A stretch of DNA of 64,000 nt from an uncultured Pedobacter sp. (GTDB lineage Bacteria > Bacteroidota > Bacteroidia > Sphingobacteriales > Sphingobacteriaceae), in contig NZ_CAJYOJ010000078.1 of the NCBI RefSeq assembly GCF_913776295.1, forward strand, positions 62,001-126,000. The letters are read 5' to 3'. Below the pieces are notes generated by a model. It did not search any database. It was given only the letters and a program-made list of their open reading frames with translations, and was not told the DNA's origin. The position numbers and the translations under genes were made by a program. Positions 49,810 to 59,948 of the stretch are shown in pieces. Position 1 is the first letter of the stretch, and the number at the start of each line of letters is the position of its first letter.

Positions 49810-50059
49810 TAAGATCAGTTTAAATTAGATAAAGGCAATTTAACAATTTATCCTTAAATGAAATAGTGAAATATTCAGAACATCATAAGCAAAATCTGAG
49901 CATAGTTTGATGCTGTTTTAGCAGAAGCAAAAACATACATCCAAGAGCGTTCGTGAAGGACATTAAGTTGCTTATTAGCTCAACCTTGCTGTCATTTCTA
50001 AAAGCTGTAAATAATTTTTCGAATTTTTTACCTACCGAAAAATCCTGGCAAGGGCTTTT

Positions 50060-50093
50060 AGCGATTTATCATTGCCTGGCATGATAAATCGCT
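50060..50093. repeat. Inverted repeat AGCGATTTATCAT-TGCCTGGC-ATGATAAATCGCT
   Basis: Perfect 13-bp arms, 8-nt loop, just downstream of the RND gene. Confidence 0.85.
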
Positions 50094-50113
50094 GGTAAAT
50101 CACCTCATCTGGT

Positions 50114-53100
50114 TTACATTTCTCTGTCATTGATCCGCACCGGCATCATTTTATCTACTTTTTTGCGGTACGACCAATAAAATACGATCGGATAAACAAA
50201 AAGATTAAACAAAGTATTGGTAATCAATCCGCCGATCACTACGATGGCTAATGGTTTTGAAGCCTCTGAGCCAATTCCGGTAGAAAGTGCTGCGGGCATC
50301 AAACCGATAGCGGCCATTAAAGCCGTCATCAATACGGGTCTGAACCTGCTGGCAATTCCATCGCGCATGGCATCGGTAAAAGTCCAGTTTGGATGGTATT
50401 TCAGTTCGGTGATGTTGGTTTTGAAACGGGTAATCAGAATTACACCGTTCTGCACACAGATGCCAAACAATGCGATAAAGCCAATCCCGGCAGAAATATT
50501 AAAGTTTACACCAGCAGCAAGGAGGGCTAAAATGCCACCAATCATAGCAAAAGGCACATTATTTAATACCAATAGCGCATCTTTGATGTTTCCAAAAAGC
50601 ACAAATAGGATAAAAAAGATCAGTAATAAACTTACCGGAACGGCCTGCGATAACCTTGCAATAGCCCTTTGCTGGTTTTCAAAATCGCCAGCCCACTCCA
50701 GCTGATAACCCTGAGGCAATTTGATTTTTGCATTTACCTTTTGCTGTGCTTCGGCAATTACACTTCCCATATCCCTTCCGCGGATTGAGAATTTAATGGC
50801 CCCATAACGTTTATGTTTATCACGGTAAATCATACTTGGCCCCGTAATCTTACTGATGCTTGATATTTCGCCTAATTGAACATTTGAACCGGAAAGGGTT
50901 GGTACACGTAATTTACCGATCGAACTTTCATCGTTTCTAAAATCTTCAGGATAACGGATAATGAGATCAAATTTACGTTCGCCTTCATAAATTTGTGTGG
51001 CGGATTTACCGCCAATGGCCATTTCAATTACGGCATTGGCATCTGCAGTACTTACCCCATATAAAGCCATTTTTTTCTGATCGAGGTTGATCTGCAGTTC
51101 GGGCTGGCCAAGATTTCTTAAAATACCCAGATCTTCGATACCATCAACCGTTTTTAAAATATTTTCTATTTTCTCCTCTTCCTGTTCAATGTATTCAAAG
51201 TTTTCCCCAAACAATTTTACCACAATGGAACCCTTTACACCCGAAACCGCTTCTTCTACGTTATCTGAAATGGGTTGAGAAAAATTGAGGCTGATACCAG
51301 GAAAACTCTTTAATTTCTCCTGCATGCGTTCAATCAGCTGTTCTTTGCTTTGTTTACGTTTCCATTCTTTCCGCGGATAGATATCCACATGAAACTCCAT
51401 GTTATAGAAACCGGTAGCATCCGTTCCATCGTTCGGACGGCCGGTTTGCGACATCACCTGTTTTACTTCCTCAAAACTTAAAAAGATTTTCCTCATCTCG
51501 TTTGAAAGTTTTTTGGTTTCATCCAACGATATACTCAAAGGCCCGGTAGCACGAACATAAATGGAACCTTCATCCAAACTGGGAAGGAATTCGGTACCCA
51601 AAAATTTAAAACTGATAGCACCTAAAAGCAGTACAACAATAGAGAGGCTAAAAACAAGCCTCTTTTTTTTGAAACAGCTATCATAAAATCTGAGGGTTGC
51701 TTTGGTAATCCACTCTAAAAAGATGTTATGTTTCTCTTTTACATTTTTTTTCAAAAGTACGCTGGCCATAGCAGGAACTAAGGTAAAGGTCAAAATTAGC
51801 GCACCCAGTAAGGCAAAACTTAAAGTCCAGGCCAATGGAGAGAACATCTTACCTTCAACTTTTTCAAAAGTAAAAATGGGTAGTAAACCAGTAATAATGA
51901 TTAGTTTAGCAAATAAAATTCCCTTTCCGTTTTCGAGACTGGCTTTTTTAATAAAACCGAGTTTGCTCATTTTATTGAACTTTTCCATACCCAGTTTTTT
52001 GGCCTGGGCATCTAATACCACAAAAATTCCTTCAACCATCACCACAGCACCATCTATAATAATTCCGAAGTCGATGGCACCCATGGAAAGCAGGTTAGCC
52101 GGCATACCTTTCAGTTTAAGGCAGATAAAAGCAAAAAGCAGGGCCAATGGGATAATAATCGAGACGATCAGGGTAGTGCGCCAATCGGCCATGAAAAGAA
52201 ATACAATCAGGGTAACAAACAAAATTCCTTCCAGCATGTTGCCCATTACTGTGTGTACAGAATAATTGACCAGGTCTTCCCGGTCATAAAATGGTTTGAT
52301 TTTTACATCGTCTGGCAAAATGCTGCTGTTGATGGTATTGATCTTGTCTTTTAATCTCGCGATTACCTCAGAAGGATTACCACCTTTTCTCATCACGATA
52401 ATGCCTTCTACCACATCCGGATCCCGATCGCGGCCAACCTGACCCAATCTTGGCAGGGCAGATTCGGCTACATCAGCAATGGTCTTGACATAAATAGGTG
52501 TGCCATTAATGTTGTCAACTACTACATTTCTGATTTCGTCGATATTGTTGAGTACGCCTATACCCCGTACCACGTAGGCCTGTCCGCTCTGCACAATCAC
52601 GTCACCACCCACATTGATATTGCTTTTCGATACCGCTTCGAAAAGTTCGGTTGCACTTACACCGTATTGAATTGCCTTCTGCGGATCGACTGTGATCTGG
52701 TAGGTTTTAACCTCTCCACCAAAGCTCACTACATCGGCAATGCCCGAAACGGATAAGAGTTCGCGCTGGATTACCCAATCCTGTAAGGTTTTTAACTCCC
52801 TGGCCGATTTCGTATCACTTGTTAAGGTATAGCGGAAAATTTCTCCGGTTGGTCCATATGGCGGCTGCACTTCAGGGCTGATCCCTTCTGGCAGGTCGGC
52901 TTCATCCAGATGATTATTTACCTGAACACGTGCCTCGGCATAATCTACATCATCTTCAAAACTAACCTTGACGATGGATAAGCCAAACAGGGAGGAAGAC
53001 CGGATGCTGGTCCGCTTCTCGGTGGGGTTCATGGCAATTTCCAATGGTCGGCTCACAAATTTTTCTACCTCTTCGGCACTACGTCCCGGCCATTGGGTTA

Positions 53101-53257
53101 TAATGGTAATGTTGGTATTGGTTACATCAGGGAAAGCATCAATTGTAGTATGTTTGAAGCTTAAATAGCCGGCAAGTATTAAGATAAAAGTGGCAAAAAA
53201 GATGAAATATTTATTCTTCAGTGCAAAGCCAATAATGCTTTTTATGAATTTATTCAT
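50114..53257 (-). CDS. CusA/CzcA-family heavy-metal RND efflux transporter
   Basis: 1047 aa; FKHTTIDAFPDVTNTNITIITQWPGRSAEEVEKFVSRPLE, GAIDFGIIIDGAVVMVE. Confidence 0.96.
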   Translation of the reverse strand: MNKFIKSIIGFALKNKYFIFFATFILILAGYLSFKHTTIDAFPDVTNTNITIITQWPGRSAEEVEKFVSRPLEIAMNPTEKRTSIRSSSLFGLSIVKVSFEDDVDYAEARVQVNNHLDEADLPEGISPEVQPPYGPTGEIFRYTLTSDTKSARELKTLQDWVIQRELLSVSGIADVVSFGGEVKTYQITVDPQKAIQYGVSATELFEAVSKSNINVGGDVIVQSGQAYVVRGIGVLNNIDEIRNVVVDNINGTPIYVKTIADVAESALPRLGQVGRDRDPDVVEGIIVMRKGGNPSEVIARLKDKINTINSSILPDDVKIKPFYDREDLVNYSVHTVMGNMLEGILFVTLIVFLFMADWRTTLIVSIIIPLALLFAFICLKLKGMPANLLSMGAIDFGIIIDGAVVMVEGIFVVLDAQAKKLGMEKFNKMSKLGFIKKASLENGKGILFAKLIIITGLLPIFTFEKVEGKMFSPLAWTLSFALLGALILTFTLVPAMASVLLKKNVKEKHNIFLEWITKATLRFYDSCFKKKRLVFSLSIVVLLLGAISFKFLGTEFLPSLDEGSIYVRATGPLSISLDETKKLSNEMRKIFLSFEEVKQVMSQTGRPNDGTDATGFYNMEFHVDIYPRKEWKRKQSKEQLIERMQEKLKSFPGISLNFSQPISDNVEEAVSGVKGSIVVKLFGENFEYIEQEEEKIENILKTVDGIEDLGILRNLGQPELQINLDQKKMALYGVSTADANAVIEMAIGGKSATQIYEGERKFDLIIRYPEDFRNDESSIGKLRVPTLSGSNVQLGEISSISKITGPSMIYRDKHKRYGAIKFSIRGRDMGSVIAEAQQKVNAKIKLPQGYQLEWAGDFENQQRAIARLSQAVPVSLLLIFFILFVLFGNIKDALLVLNNVPFAMIGGILALLAAGVNFNISAGIGFIALFGICVQNGVILITRFKTNITELKYHPNWTFTDAMRDGIASRFRPVLMTALMAAIGLMPAALSTGIGSEASKPLAIVVIGGLITNTLFNLFVYPIVFYWSYRKKVDKMMPVRINDREM

Positions 53258-53285
53258 TTTTAAAATCTAGGATGATGAAAAGAAA

Positions 53286-54374
53286 TTATTGAGTTTTCAG
53301 GCTTTCGAACAGGAAAACCTGTTTGGAGGCAATAATGCGGTCGCCAGCCTGCACACCTTTACTGATGTAGATTTTGTCTGCAGTTTTACGGCCAATTTCG
53401 ATTTCCCGGATCTTCACTTTATGATCCTGCCCCAAAACGAGTACATAGTTCTTGTTTTCATCGAAAATTACCGCCCTTGCGTTTAAAACGGGAAGATCAA
53501 CTGCGGAATTCGCGGAAACCTTTACCGTTCCAAGCATGCCTGGTTTGAGCAAAAATCCCGGATTTGGGATCACAACCCTGGCATTCATTACTTTACTGTC
53601 CTGATCAACCTGGTTATATAATTTCTCTATTTTTCCTTTAAAAACCTGGTTTGGATAGGACAGGGTTGATAAACTCACCTCATCACCCGCTTTAACCCGT
53701 GAAATATCCGATTCGTAAATATTGATCATGGCCCAAACATTGGATAGATCGGCAATAGTGAAAAGGCTTTTGTCGTTATCGCCACGCAACTGCATGTTCT
53801 GCGTCACATTTTTTTCGATCACAAAACCGCTAACCGGCGATTTAATCGCGTACAATCCTGTACTGCTACCACCGTTGAGTGTTAATACGGAACTGGCCCT
53901 TTTTGCCTCTGCTTTTTTGATCTGATAGTCATTTTTGGCCTCTTCCAGTTCTTTGGCTGATGATAAGCCACTTTGGAAAAGTTGTTCGGCCTGTTTTACG
54001 GCTCTTTCTGCATTTTTAAGTTCGGCATTTGCGGCTATCACATCTTTATCGAAACCTGCCATTTCCGAACTGTTGAGCGTAGCCAGTGTCTGTCCGCTCG
54101 AAACCTGATCGCCCAACCTTACCGCAATATGGTTTACCGTTCCACTTACCATAGGGAAAAGTTCCGATCTTCGTTCTTCATTTGCAGTAATTTTAGCCGA
54201 AAACATCAGTTCGGTTTTGCCATTTGCCTGTTGCACCGTATCAATGAGTAATCGGCTGATCAAAGAATCGGTAATGGCAAATTTATCATTTGTTACGGCC
54301 GTTTTGTGTTCGCTACAAGCCAATAACAAACTGGTTGCAGTAATGATTACGGTATATTTATAAAGATTTTGCAT
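53286..54374 (-). CDS. Efflux RND periplasmic adaptor (CusB/CzcB-like)
   Basis: Lipobox LLACSEH; barrel-sandwich and coiled-coil pattern; KSPVSGFVIEKNVTQNMQL. Confidence 0.94.
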   Translation of the reverse strand: MQNLYKYTVIITATSLLLACSEHKTAVTNDKFAITDSLISRLLIDTVQQANGKTELMFSAKITANEERRSELFPMVSGTVNHIAVRLGDQVSSGQTLATLNSSEMAGFDKDVIAANAELKNAERAVKQAEQLFQSGLSSAKELEEAKNDYQIKKAEAKRASSVLTLNGGSSTGLYAIKSPVSGFVIEKNVTQNMQLRGDNDKSLFTIADLSNVWAMINIYESDISRVKAGDEVSLSTLSYPNQVFKGKIEKLYNQVDQDSKVMNARVVIPNPGFLLKPGMLGTVKVSANSAVDLPVLNARAVIFDENKNYVLVLGQDHKVKIREIEIGRKTADKIYISKGVQAGDRIIASKQVFLFESLKTQ

Positions 54375-54379
54375 GAGAT

Positions 54380-55651
54380 TTATTTAAAAATGTTAGAACC
54401 AGTTACATAATTGATTTCAGCGCGTGTACTCATTCTTTCGTATTGAAGTTTATTAAGCTGAAGCGTATTTTCTTTATAGGCATCGTAGAGGTCCAAAAAT
54501 TCGATCAGACTGATGTTTCTTGCCTTAAAGTTTTTAATCAGGCCAGAAATAAGTGTATTAAAATCAGTACTGAAAGCAGGATCAATCTCAGCATATAGTT
54601 TTTCATTGCGTAAAGCAGTCTTGTAACTGTTAAATACCTCATGCTCCAATAAGGCTTCCTGTTTTTTAATATTTACATCTGCTGCGTTTATGCCAATCTG
54701 AGCCTTTTTAATTTCTCCCTGATTTCTGGAGAAAAGCGGAATGGGAATTTTAATGCCTAAACCGGTATATTTCTCCGGATAATTCCCTTTGAGGTCGTAG
54801 CTGAGTCCAATTTCTATATCAGGAATTGCCATTGCTTTCTGAAGCTTTAAATTACGTTCGTTGTAAAGCAGATTGGTTTTGGCCACTTTCAGGTCAGCAC
54901 GATTGGCTTTTGCTGAATCTAGCAATGCCTGGTAGGGGATTTTATCAATGGCAGGGGAAGTGAGGGCTGATTTATCCAAAACCAAAGAGACCGACGTGGA
55001 AGCACTGATGCCACAAAGTAACTTCAGGTCTTTATAGTAATCTTCCAGGTCATTCAGTAATTCAGCCTGTTCTGCTTTGAGGTTAATCAATAACGATTTA
55101 ATCCTGATCACATCCTTTGCAGCAACATTGCCCATCTTTAACTGAAGATCATAAGCTTTCGCCAGCTGATCGGTAGAGCTGATCTGTTCCTGATATACTT
55201 TAACGGATTGTGCGGCGAAATAAGTTTTGTAAAAAGTATTCTCAAGTTCAAATTTGAGTGTTCTGATCAGGTCAAAATATTCGTATTCGGCCATCTTAAC
55301 TCCGGTTTCGGCCAGTTTTATATTTTTGTTGCGCTTGCCTGCAAGTTTAAAGAGTTGGGAAATTGATCCGGCATACTGGCCATAGGCATAAGAAGTTTGC
55401 AGGAATTTTTTTGTTTCGTGATTGTAAAAAAGATTTTCGTATTCTAGCGTTGGATTTTCGAAAAGTTTGGCTGTAATAATTTCTGCCTTGGCCTGATCAA
55501 TTTCATAATTGCTGGTCAGCAAATCGAAATTGTTCCTTAAAAACAGGCTTTCGGCCTGGCTTAAATTTAAACTTAATGTATCGCTTTGTGCGAAAGTTGC
55601 ACGGATTGTTAATGCCCAAAAAAGAATGAGCCATGAAAATATCCTTATCAT
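54380..55651 (-). CDS. TolC-family outer membrane efflux protein (CusC/CzcC-like)
   Basis: Signal peptide; LSLNLSQAESLFLRNNFDLLTSNYEIDQAKAEIITAKLFENPTLEYE. Confidence 0.93.
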   Translation of the reverse strand: MIRIFSWLILFWALTIRATFAQSDTLSLNLSQAESLFLRNNFDLLTSNYEIDQAKAEIITAKLFENPTLEYENLFYNHETKKFLQTSYAYGQYAGSISQLFKLAGKRNKNIKLAETGVKMAEYEYFDLIRTLKFELENTFYKTYFAAQSVKVYQEQISSTDQLAKAYDLQLKMGNVAAKDVIRIKSLLINLKAEQAELLNDLEDYYKDLKLLCGISASTSVSLVLDKSALTSPAIDKIPYQALLDSAKANRADLKVAKTNLLYNERNLKLQKAMAIPDIEIGLSYDLKGNYPEKYTGLGIKIPIPLFSRNQGEIKKAQIGINAADVNIKKQEALLEHEVFNSYKTALRNEKLYAEIDPAFSTDFNTLISGLIKNFKARNISLIEFLDLYDAYKENTLQLNKLQYERMSTRAEINYVTGSNIFK

Positions 55652-55738
55652 AACGGCAAAGCTATTTTTACCACATTAAAAGGGGATTAAATCGGGCTTA
55701 AAAAGGGATTAAAGTTGGGGTTGACCTCATTACTCATC

Positions 55739-55850
55739 ACAATCATTTCGAGCGGAGTGCAATGCAGTCGAGAAATCTGTTTTGAGGTAGATCTCTCCCC
55801 GCCCGCACAGGCGGGCACTCCGCTGCATTTCGGTAGAGATGACGACTTTT
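55739..55850. repeat. Dispersed intergenic repeat (TTTCGA...GAAATCT class)
   Basis: atttcgagcggagtgcaatgcagtcgagaaatctg...ctccgctgcatttcggtagagatgacg, an imperfect long inverted repeat. Confidence 0.65.
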
Positions 55851-55873
55851 TTATGGAAGAGGGAGAGTAATTA

Positions 55874-57226
55874 CTAAAGTTTTCTCAACTTCACCGAAAA
55901 AATGCTGCCCCCTTTTTCTGGGCTGCTAAGGGTAATCTCACCTTTAAGCAGATCGATAATTTTTTTGGCCATGTAAAGTCCCATGCCTTCGCCATGTTGG
56001 CCCTGCTGTTTTGCACGGGTATAGAAAGGTTTAAAGATAGCTGTCTGATCATCTGGCAGAATACCCGATCCATTATCGGTAATATGGATGAACAACTGGT
56101 CGTTAATGGTTTCTATCAGAACATTCACTTGCTGGTTATTGGAAAATTTAAAAGCATTGGAAATGATATTATCCAGGGCAATCTGTAGCAGAGTAGCATT
56201 TGCCAGTAGCTCAGGTTCTGGATCAATGGGGTTTTGATAAGAAATGTTAAGGTCAAGGTTTTTTTGTGCTTTCCATTCGGTTTGGATCTTGGAAAGCAGA
56301 TCATCAAGTTTGATCGGAGCAAGTTGCGAGTTGATCAGATCAAGGTCCATTTTTGCGAGCGCCACTAAACCCGTAATGGTATGTTCCATTTTTTCGGCAT
56401 CATCAAGCATCGAAGCGATCACTTTTTGATAGGCAATCTGATCTCTTTCTTTCGATAGTGCCAATTCGGCATTCATCATGATCCGGGTAACAGGTGTCCT
56501 AAGTTCATGCGAGGCGTTGGCTACAAAGGTTTTCTGCAGGATAAAAGCCTGTTCCAGCTCTTCCATTAAATGGTTAAAACTTTGGGCAATGAGGTTAATC
56601 TCATCTTTATTCTTTTTTTCTTCTACCCTGAATTCCATGTTGTGAGCACTGGCCTGCTTTACTTCGATCATAAATTTCTGCAGCGGTTTCAGCATTTTTT
56701 GTGCAACCCACCTGCTCAAAAGTAATACCAGAAGTGAAATAAGAATAAAGATAAAAATCATGATCTTCAACAGTTTGTCGAGCCTGTTGTGCGAACCCTG
56801 GTCGTTAGCCGAAGCAAGGATCACAAAGTTGCCCTGATTATCTTTATAATAAATACCCACTACCTGTCGCTGACCATCCGTATATTTTAAACGGCCTTTC
56901 CGGCGTACCTGATCAATCGTTGCAGGGGTCCAATATTGAGCAGTATCGCCGATAAAAGTAGCATTGTTATTCTCGTCATAAATACGGATTACTTCACTGT
57001 TTAATTTTTGAAGGTATTTATGGCGTACCGTGTTCAATACATCGCGACTAATTTCATCAGCTTCGAGGTACAGTTTAGCGGTAACCATCGTACGGTCGGT
57101 AAGGCGTTCGAAAAAGTCGGCCTCCAGAAATTTCATAAAAGTAAAGTACACTGTACAAAGCACTGCAAAAAGCATCGAAGTGCTGATTAGTGTAAAATAT
57201 AGTGCTATGCGATCTTTAATTTTCAT
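55874..57226 (-). CDS. Sensor histidine kinase (HAMP-HisKA-HATPase)
   Basis: FVANASHELRTPVTRIMMNAELAL, NIISNAFKFSNN, GEGMGLYMAKKIIDLLKG. Confidence 0.95.
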   Translation of the reverse strand: MKIKDRIALYFTLISTSMLFAVLCTVYFTFMKFLEADFFERLTDRTMVTAKLYLEADEISRDVLNTVRHKYLQKLNSEVIRIYDENNNATFIGDTAQYWTPATIDQVRRKGRLKYTDGQRQVVGIYYKDNQGNFVILASANDQGSHNRLDKLLKIMIFIFILISLLVLLLSRWVAQKMLKPLQKFMIEVKQASAHNMEFRVEEKKNKDEINLIAQSFNHLMEELEQAFILQKTFVANASHELRTPVTRIMMNAELALSKERDQIAYQKVIASMLDDAEKMEHTITGLVALAKMDLDLINSQLAPIKLDDLLSKIQTEWKAQKNLDLNISYQNPIDPEPELLANATLLQIALDNIISNAFKFSNNQQVNVLIETINDQLFIHITDNGSGILPDDQTAIFKPFYTRAKQQGQHGEGMGLYMAKKIIDLLKGEITLSSPEKGGSIFSVKLRKL

Positions 57227-57904
57227 TTACTTCAGGATATATCCCATATTGATTTTGGTATGGATAAGTTTCCGTTCAAAACCTTTTTCGATTTTTTTTC
57301 GCAGAAAATTGATGTAAACATCTATCACATTGGTCCCGGTTTCGAAGCTGATATCCCAGGCTTGCTCAGCTATAAATTGTCTGGAGAGTAAACGGTTTGG
57401 GTTGCGCATAAAAAGTTCCAGCAGGATAAATTCTTTAGCACTTAATTCGACCGGTTTACCTGCGCGGCTAACTTCTTTGCTGTAGGTATCAAGTATAAGG
57501 TCTTCAAAATATAATTTATGGGCTGTTTTCGTTTCAATAGGTGGCTGCCTTCGCAATAGCGCGGTAACCCGGGCTAAAAGTTCCCTCAGGTGAAAAGGTT
57601 TTACGAGATAATCATCGGCACCGGCCTCTAAACCGATAACTCTATCATCAATGGTACCCATGGCGGTAAGCATGAGTATCGGGGTTTGCAATGCATTTTC
57701 TCTAAGGTGCTTACAAAGCTGGATGCCGTTTAAGCCTGGCATCATGACATCGATAATCAGGAGATTAAAACTTTCACTTGAAAAAAGATTTAACGCATCA
57801 ATCCCATTGGCTACAGTAAGTACCTGATAATCGTTTTCTTCAAGTGCCGACTTCAAAAGTTCAGCAATTTTAAGGTCATCTTCAGCTATTCCAATCTTAA
57901 GCAT
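57227..57904 (-). CDS. OmpR/PhoB-family response regulator
   Basis: KIGIAEDDLKIAELLKSAL, DVMMPGLNG, Trans_reg_C ELSAKEFILLELFMRNPNRLLSR; ends 1 nt before the kinase start. Confidence 0.96.
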   Translation of the reverse strand: MLKIGIAEDDLKIAELLKSALEENDYQVLTVANGIDALNLFSSESFNLLIIDVMMPGLNGIQLCKHLRENALQTPILMLTAMGTIDDRVIGLEAGADDYLVKPFHLRELLARVTALLRRQPPIETKTAHKLYFEDLILDTYSKEVSRAGKPVELSAKEFILLELFMRNPNRLLSRQFIAEQAWDISFETGTNVIDVYINFLRKKIEKGFERKLIHTKINMGYILK

Positions 57905-58092
57905 CTAACAAAAGTAATTATCTCATCTTAAATTGGGATTAAAATTGGTTTTTTCCGTTTTCTCAGGAGGATTTGAGTCTGGATTTAATTTTCCACACCG
58001 GATGGGAAGCTTGCGAAGGAATAAAGCTATATTGCATGCTGTTGACCAATGTTTTACTCAGGGCAGCCAATTTTTTTATCAAACATTCCCTT

Positions 58093-58100
58093 TATATTTG
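58093..58100 (+). promoter_or_regulatory. -7 box-like TATATTTG upstream of the AlkA-like gene
   Basis: TAnnTTTG match 12 nt before ATG at 58113. Confidence 0.4.
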
Positions 58101-58112
58101 AATAAAACATTT

Positions 58113-58742
58113 ATGTTCGAAAAATTTGATCAGGCTAATTATCATCAGCTCTGCGATTTATCAGGTAGCCTTCACCCGGAATTACAATTGATTTTGGATC
58201 GATACGGTTATCCGCCCTTTTGGTCGCGGCCAAATACTTTCGAATCATTGGTGCATATTATTTTGGAACAACAGGTCTCTTTGGCTTCGGCACTCGCCGC
58301 ATTGAATAAGCTGAAAGAGAAAATTAAAGAGGTTACGCCTGCCAGGTTTCTATTACTTACCGATCAGGAATTAAGAGACTGCTATTTCAGCCGACAAAAA
58401 ACAGCTTATGTCCGCCATTTAGCCGAAAATATTGTTAGCGGAGAATTGTCTCTAAGCGAAATGGAGGAAATGGATGATCGGACGATTAGAAACCAGCTTA
58501 AAAGTATCAAAGGCATTGGTGATTGGACTGTTGACATTTACCTGATTTTTATGCTGCACCACAGGGATATTTTCCCGATAGGGGATCTGGCTGCGGTAAA
58601 CTCGTTAAAGAAAGTAAAAGGCTTGGTAACAGGAGTGACTAAAGAAGAAGTGTTATTAGAGGCTGATCAGTTTAAACCTTATCGTACCATTGCAACCATG
58701 ATATTATGGCACGCATATTTAGCAGAGAGGAAGCAGAAATAG
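58113..58742 (+). CDS. DNA-3-methyladenine glycosylase II-like (AlkA/HhH-GPD)
   Basis: ORF 57933-58742; SLVHIILEQQVSLASALAALNKL, LKSIKGIGDWTVDIYLIFML (HhH-GPD), probable ATG at 58113. Confidence 0.93.
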   Translation: MFEKFDQANYHQLCDLSGSLHPELQLILDRYGYPPFWSRPNTFESLVHIILEQQVSLASALAALNKLKEKIKEVTPARFLLLTDQELRDCYFSRQKTAYVRHLAENIVSGELSLSEMEEMDDRTIRNQLKSIKGIGDWTVDIYLIFMLHHRDIFPIGDLAAVNSLKKVKGLVTGVTKEEVLLEADQFKPYRTIATMILWHAYLAERKQK

Positions 58743-58784
58743 GCAAAAGACAACACGGCGGGATTACTGTATATAGTTAAGTTT

Positions 58785-58806
58785 CGGTCTGTGGGGACAC
58801 AGACCG
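58785..58806. repeat. Palindrome CGGTCTGTG-GGGA-CACAGACCG
   Basis: Perfect 9-bp arms, intergenic. Confidence 0.8.
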
Positions 58807-58839
58807 AGGGGTGGAGGAAATAGATTACTGAAACGTGTT

Positions 58840-58970
58840 AAGTCATTCCCAACTTGATCCGATGGCTATCAGAGGGGAATCTTAAGAAATGCATTAAAGA
58901 TCAGCTTCGCGGGGCACTTTGTGGTTCCTGGCTGCGCTCGAATGACATATCTTGTGGAACTGAACGTACA
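58840..58970. repeat. Dispersed intergenic repeat, degenerate
   Basis: gtcattcccaacttgatcc...gaatcttaagaaatgc...ctggctgcgctcgaatgacat. Confidence 0.5.
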
Positions 58971-58974
58971 TATT

Positions 58975-59757
58975 TTACAACAGCGCCCTATCCAGATGTA
59001 CATAACCGCCATCTACATGAATCAGTTGTCCGGTGGTATGACTCGATTTATCTGACAATAAGAACACGGCGGTATTGGCAATTTCTTCTACAGTGGTCAT
59101 CCGGTTTTCAAAAGGGATTTTATCAGTGATATTTTTCAGCTTTGCATCACGATCATCAAAAAAATTTATCCATTTCTCGTATAGCGGAGTCCAGGCTTCG
59201 GCAACAATAATGGCATTTACCCGGATGCTAAAGGGCAATAATTCTACGGCCCATTCGCGTGTTAAAGCATTCCTGGCACCATTCGATGCTGCATAACCGG
59301 ATGTTCCGCCTTGACCGGTTTCTGCTGTTTTGCTCCCGATATTTAAAATTGAACCTTTGCTTTGTTTTAACGCAGGCAGGGCATATTTGGCCAAAAGATA
59401 ATAATGTACCACGTTTTTATGTAGTGATTCTATAAAGCCTTCGTAGGTACCATTCTCCAAACCTACACCGTCATTAACACCTGCATTGTTCACCAAACCA
59501 TCAATTCTGCCATACTTGGTTAATATGGCATCGATAATGTTTTTACAATGCTCTGGCAGGGTGAGCTCAGCGGTGAAATAATCGGCTTTTAAACCTGTAT
59601 CTGTTATTTCCTTCAGCATTTTTATATTATCATTTTCACTGCGGCCAATAATGATCGGAAAAGCATTTTCAATAGCCAGGGCTTTAACAATTGCTCCGCC
59701 GATGCCTTTTGCTCCACCACTTACCAGAATTATCTTATCGTTTAAATTTAAATTCAT
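58975..59757 (-). CDS. SDR-family oxidoreductase, L-fucose dehydrogenase-like
   Basis: VSGGAKGIGGAIVKAL, NNAGVNDG, YAASNGARNALTREWAVEL; position in the sugar-acid cluster. Confidence 0.85.
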   Translation of the reverse strand: MNLNLNDKIILVSGGAKGIGGAIVKALAIENAFPIIIGRSENDNIKMLKEITDTGLKADYFTAELTLPEHCKNIIDAILTKYGRIDGLVNNAGVNDGVGLENGTYEGFIESLHKNVVHYYLLAKYALPALKQSKGSILNIGSKTAETGQGGTSGYAASNGARNALTREWAVELLPFSIRVNAIIVAEAWTPLYEKWINFFDDRDAKLKNITDKIPFENRMTTVEEIANTAVFLLSDKSSHTTGQLIHVDGGYVHLDRALL

Positions 59758-59948
59758 ATTCGGTTATGTTTTTCTTTTATTACTTAGTCATTGTGCATAC
59801 CGCTTTTTGCAGAGGGCATAGTGATGGACTTAGCGATGTAGATTTCCTCATTCCTTTTTACTCTACTTGCTCTACTTGATAGCTTAGGGAGTTAATGATG
59901 GTTTTTATTATTAACTTTTCCATCTTCCATCTGACATCTCACCTTTCC

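Noticed and set aside
51702-52265. 187-aa plus ORF
   Set aside because: Antisense to the RND transporter; typical long shadow ORF.
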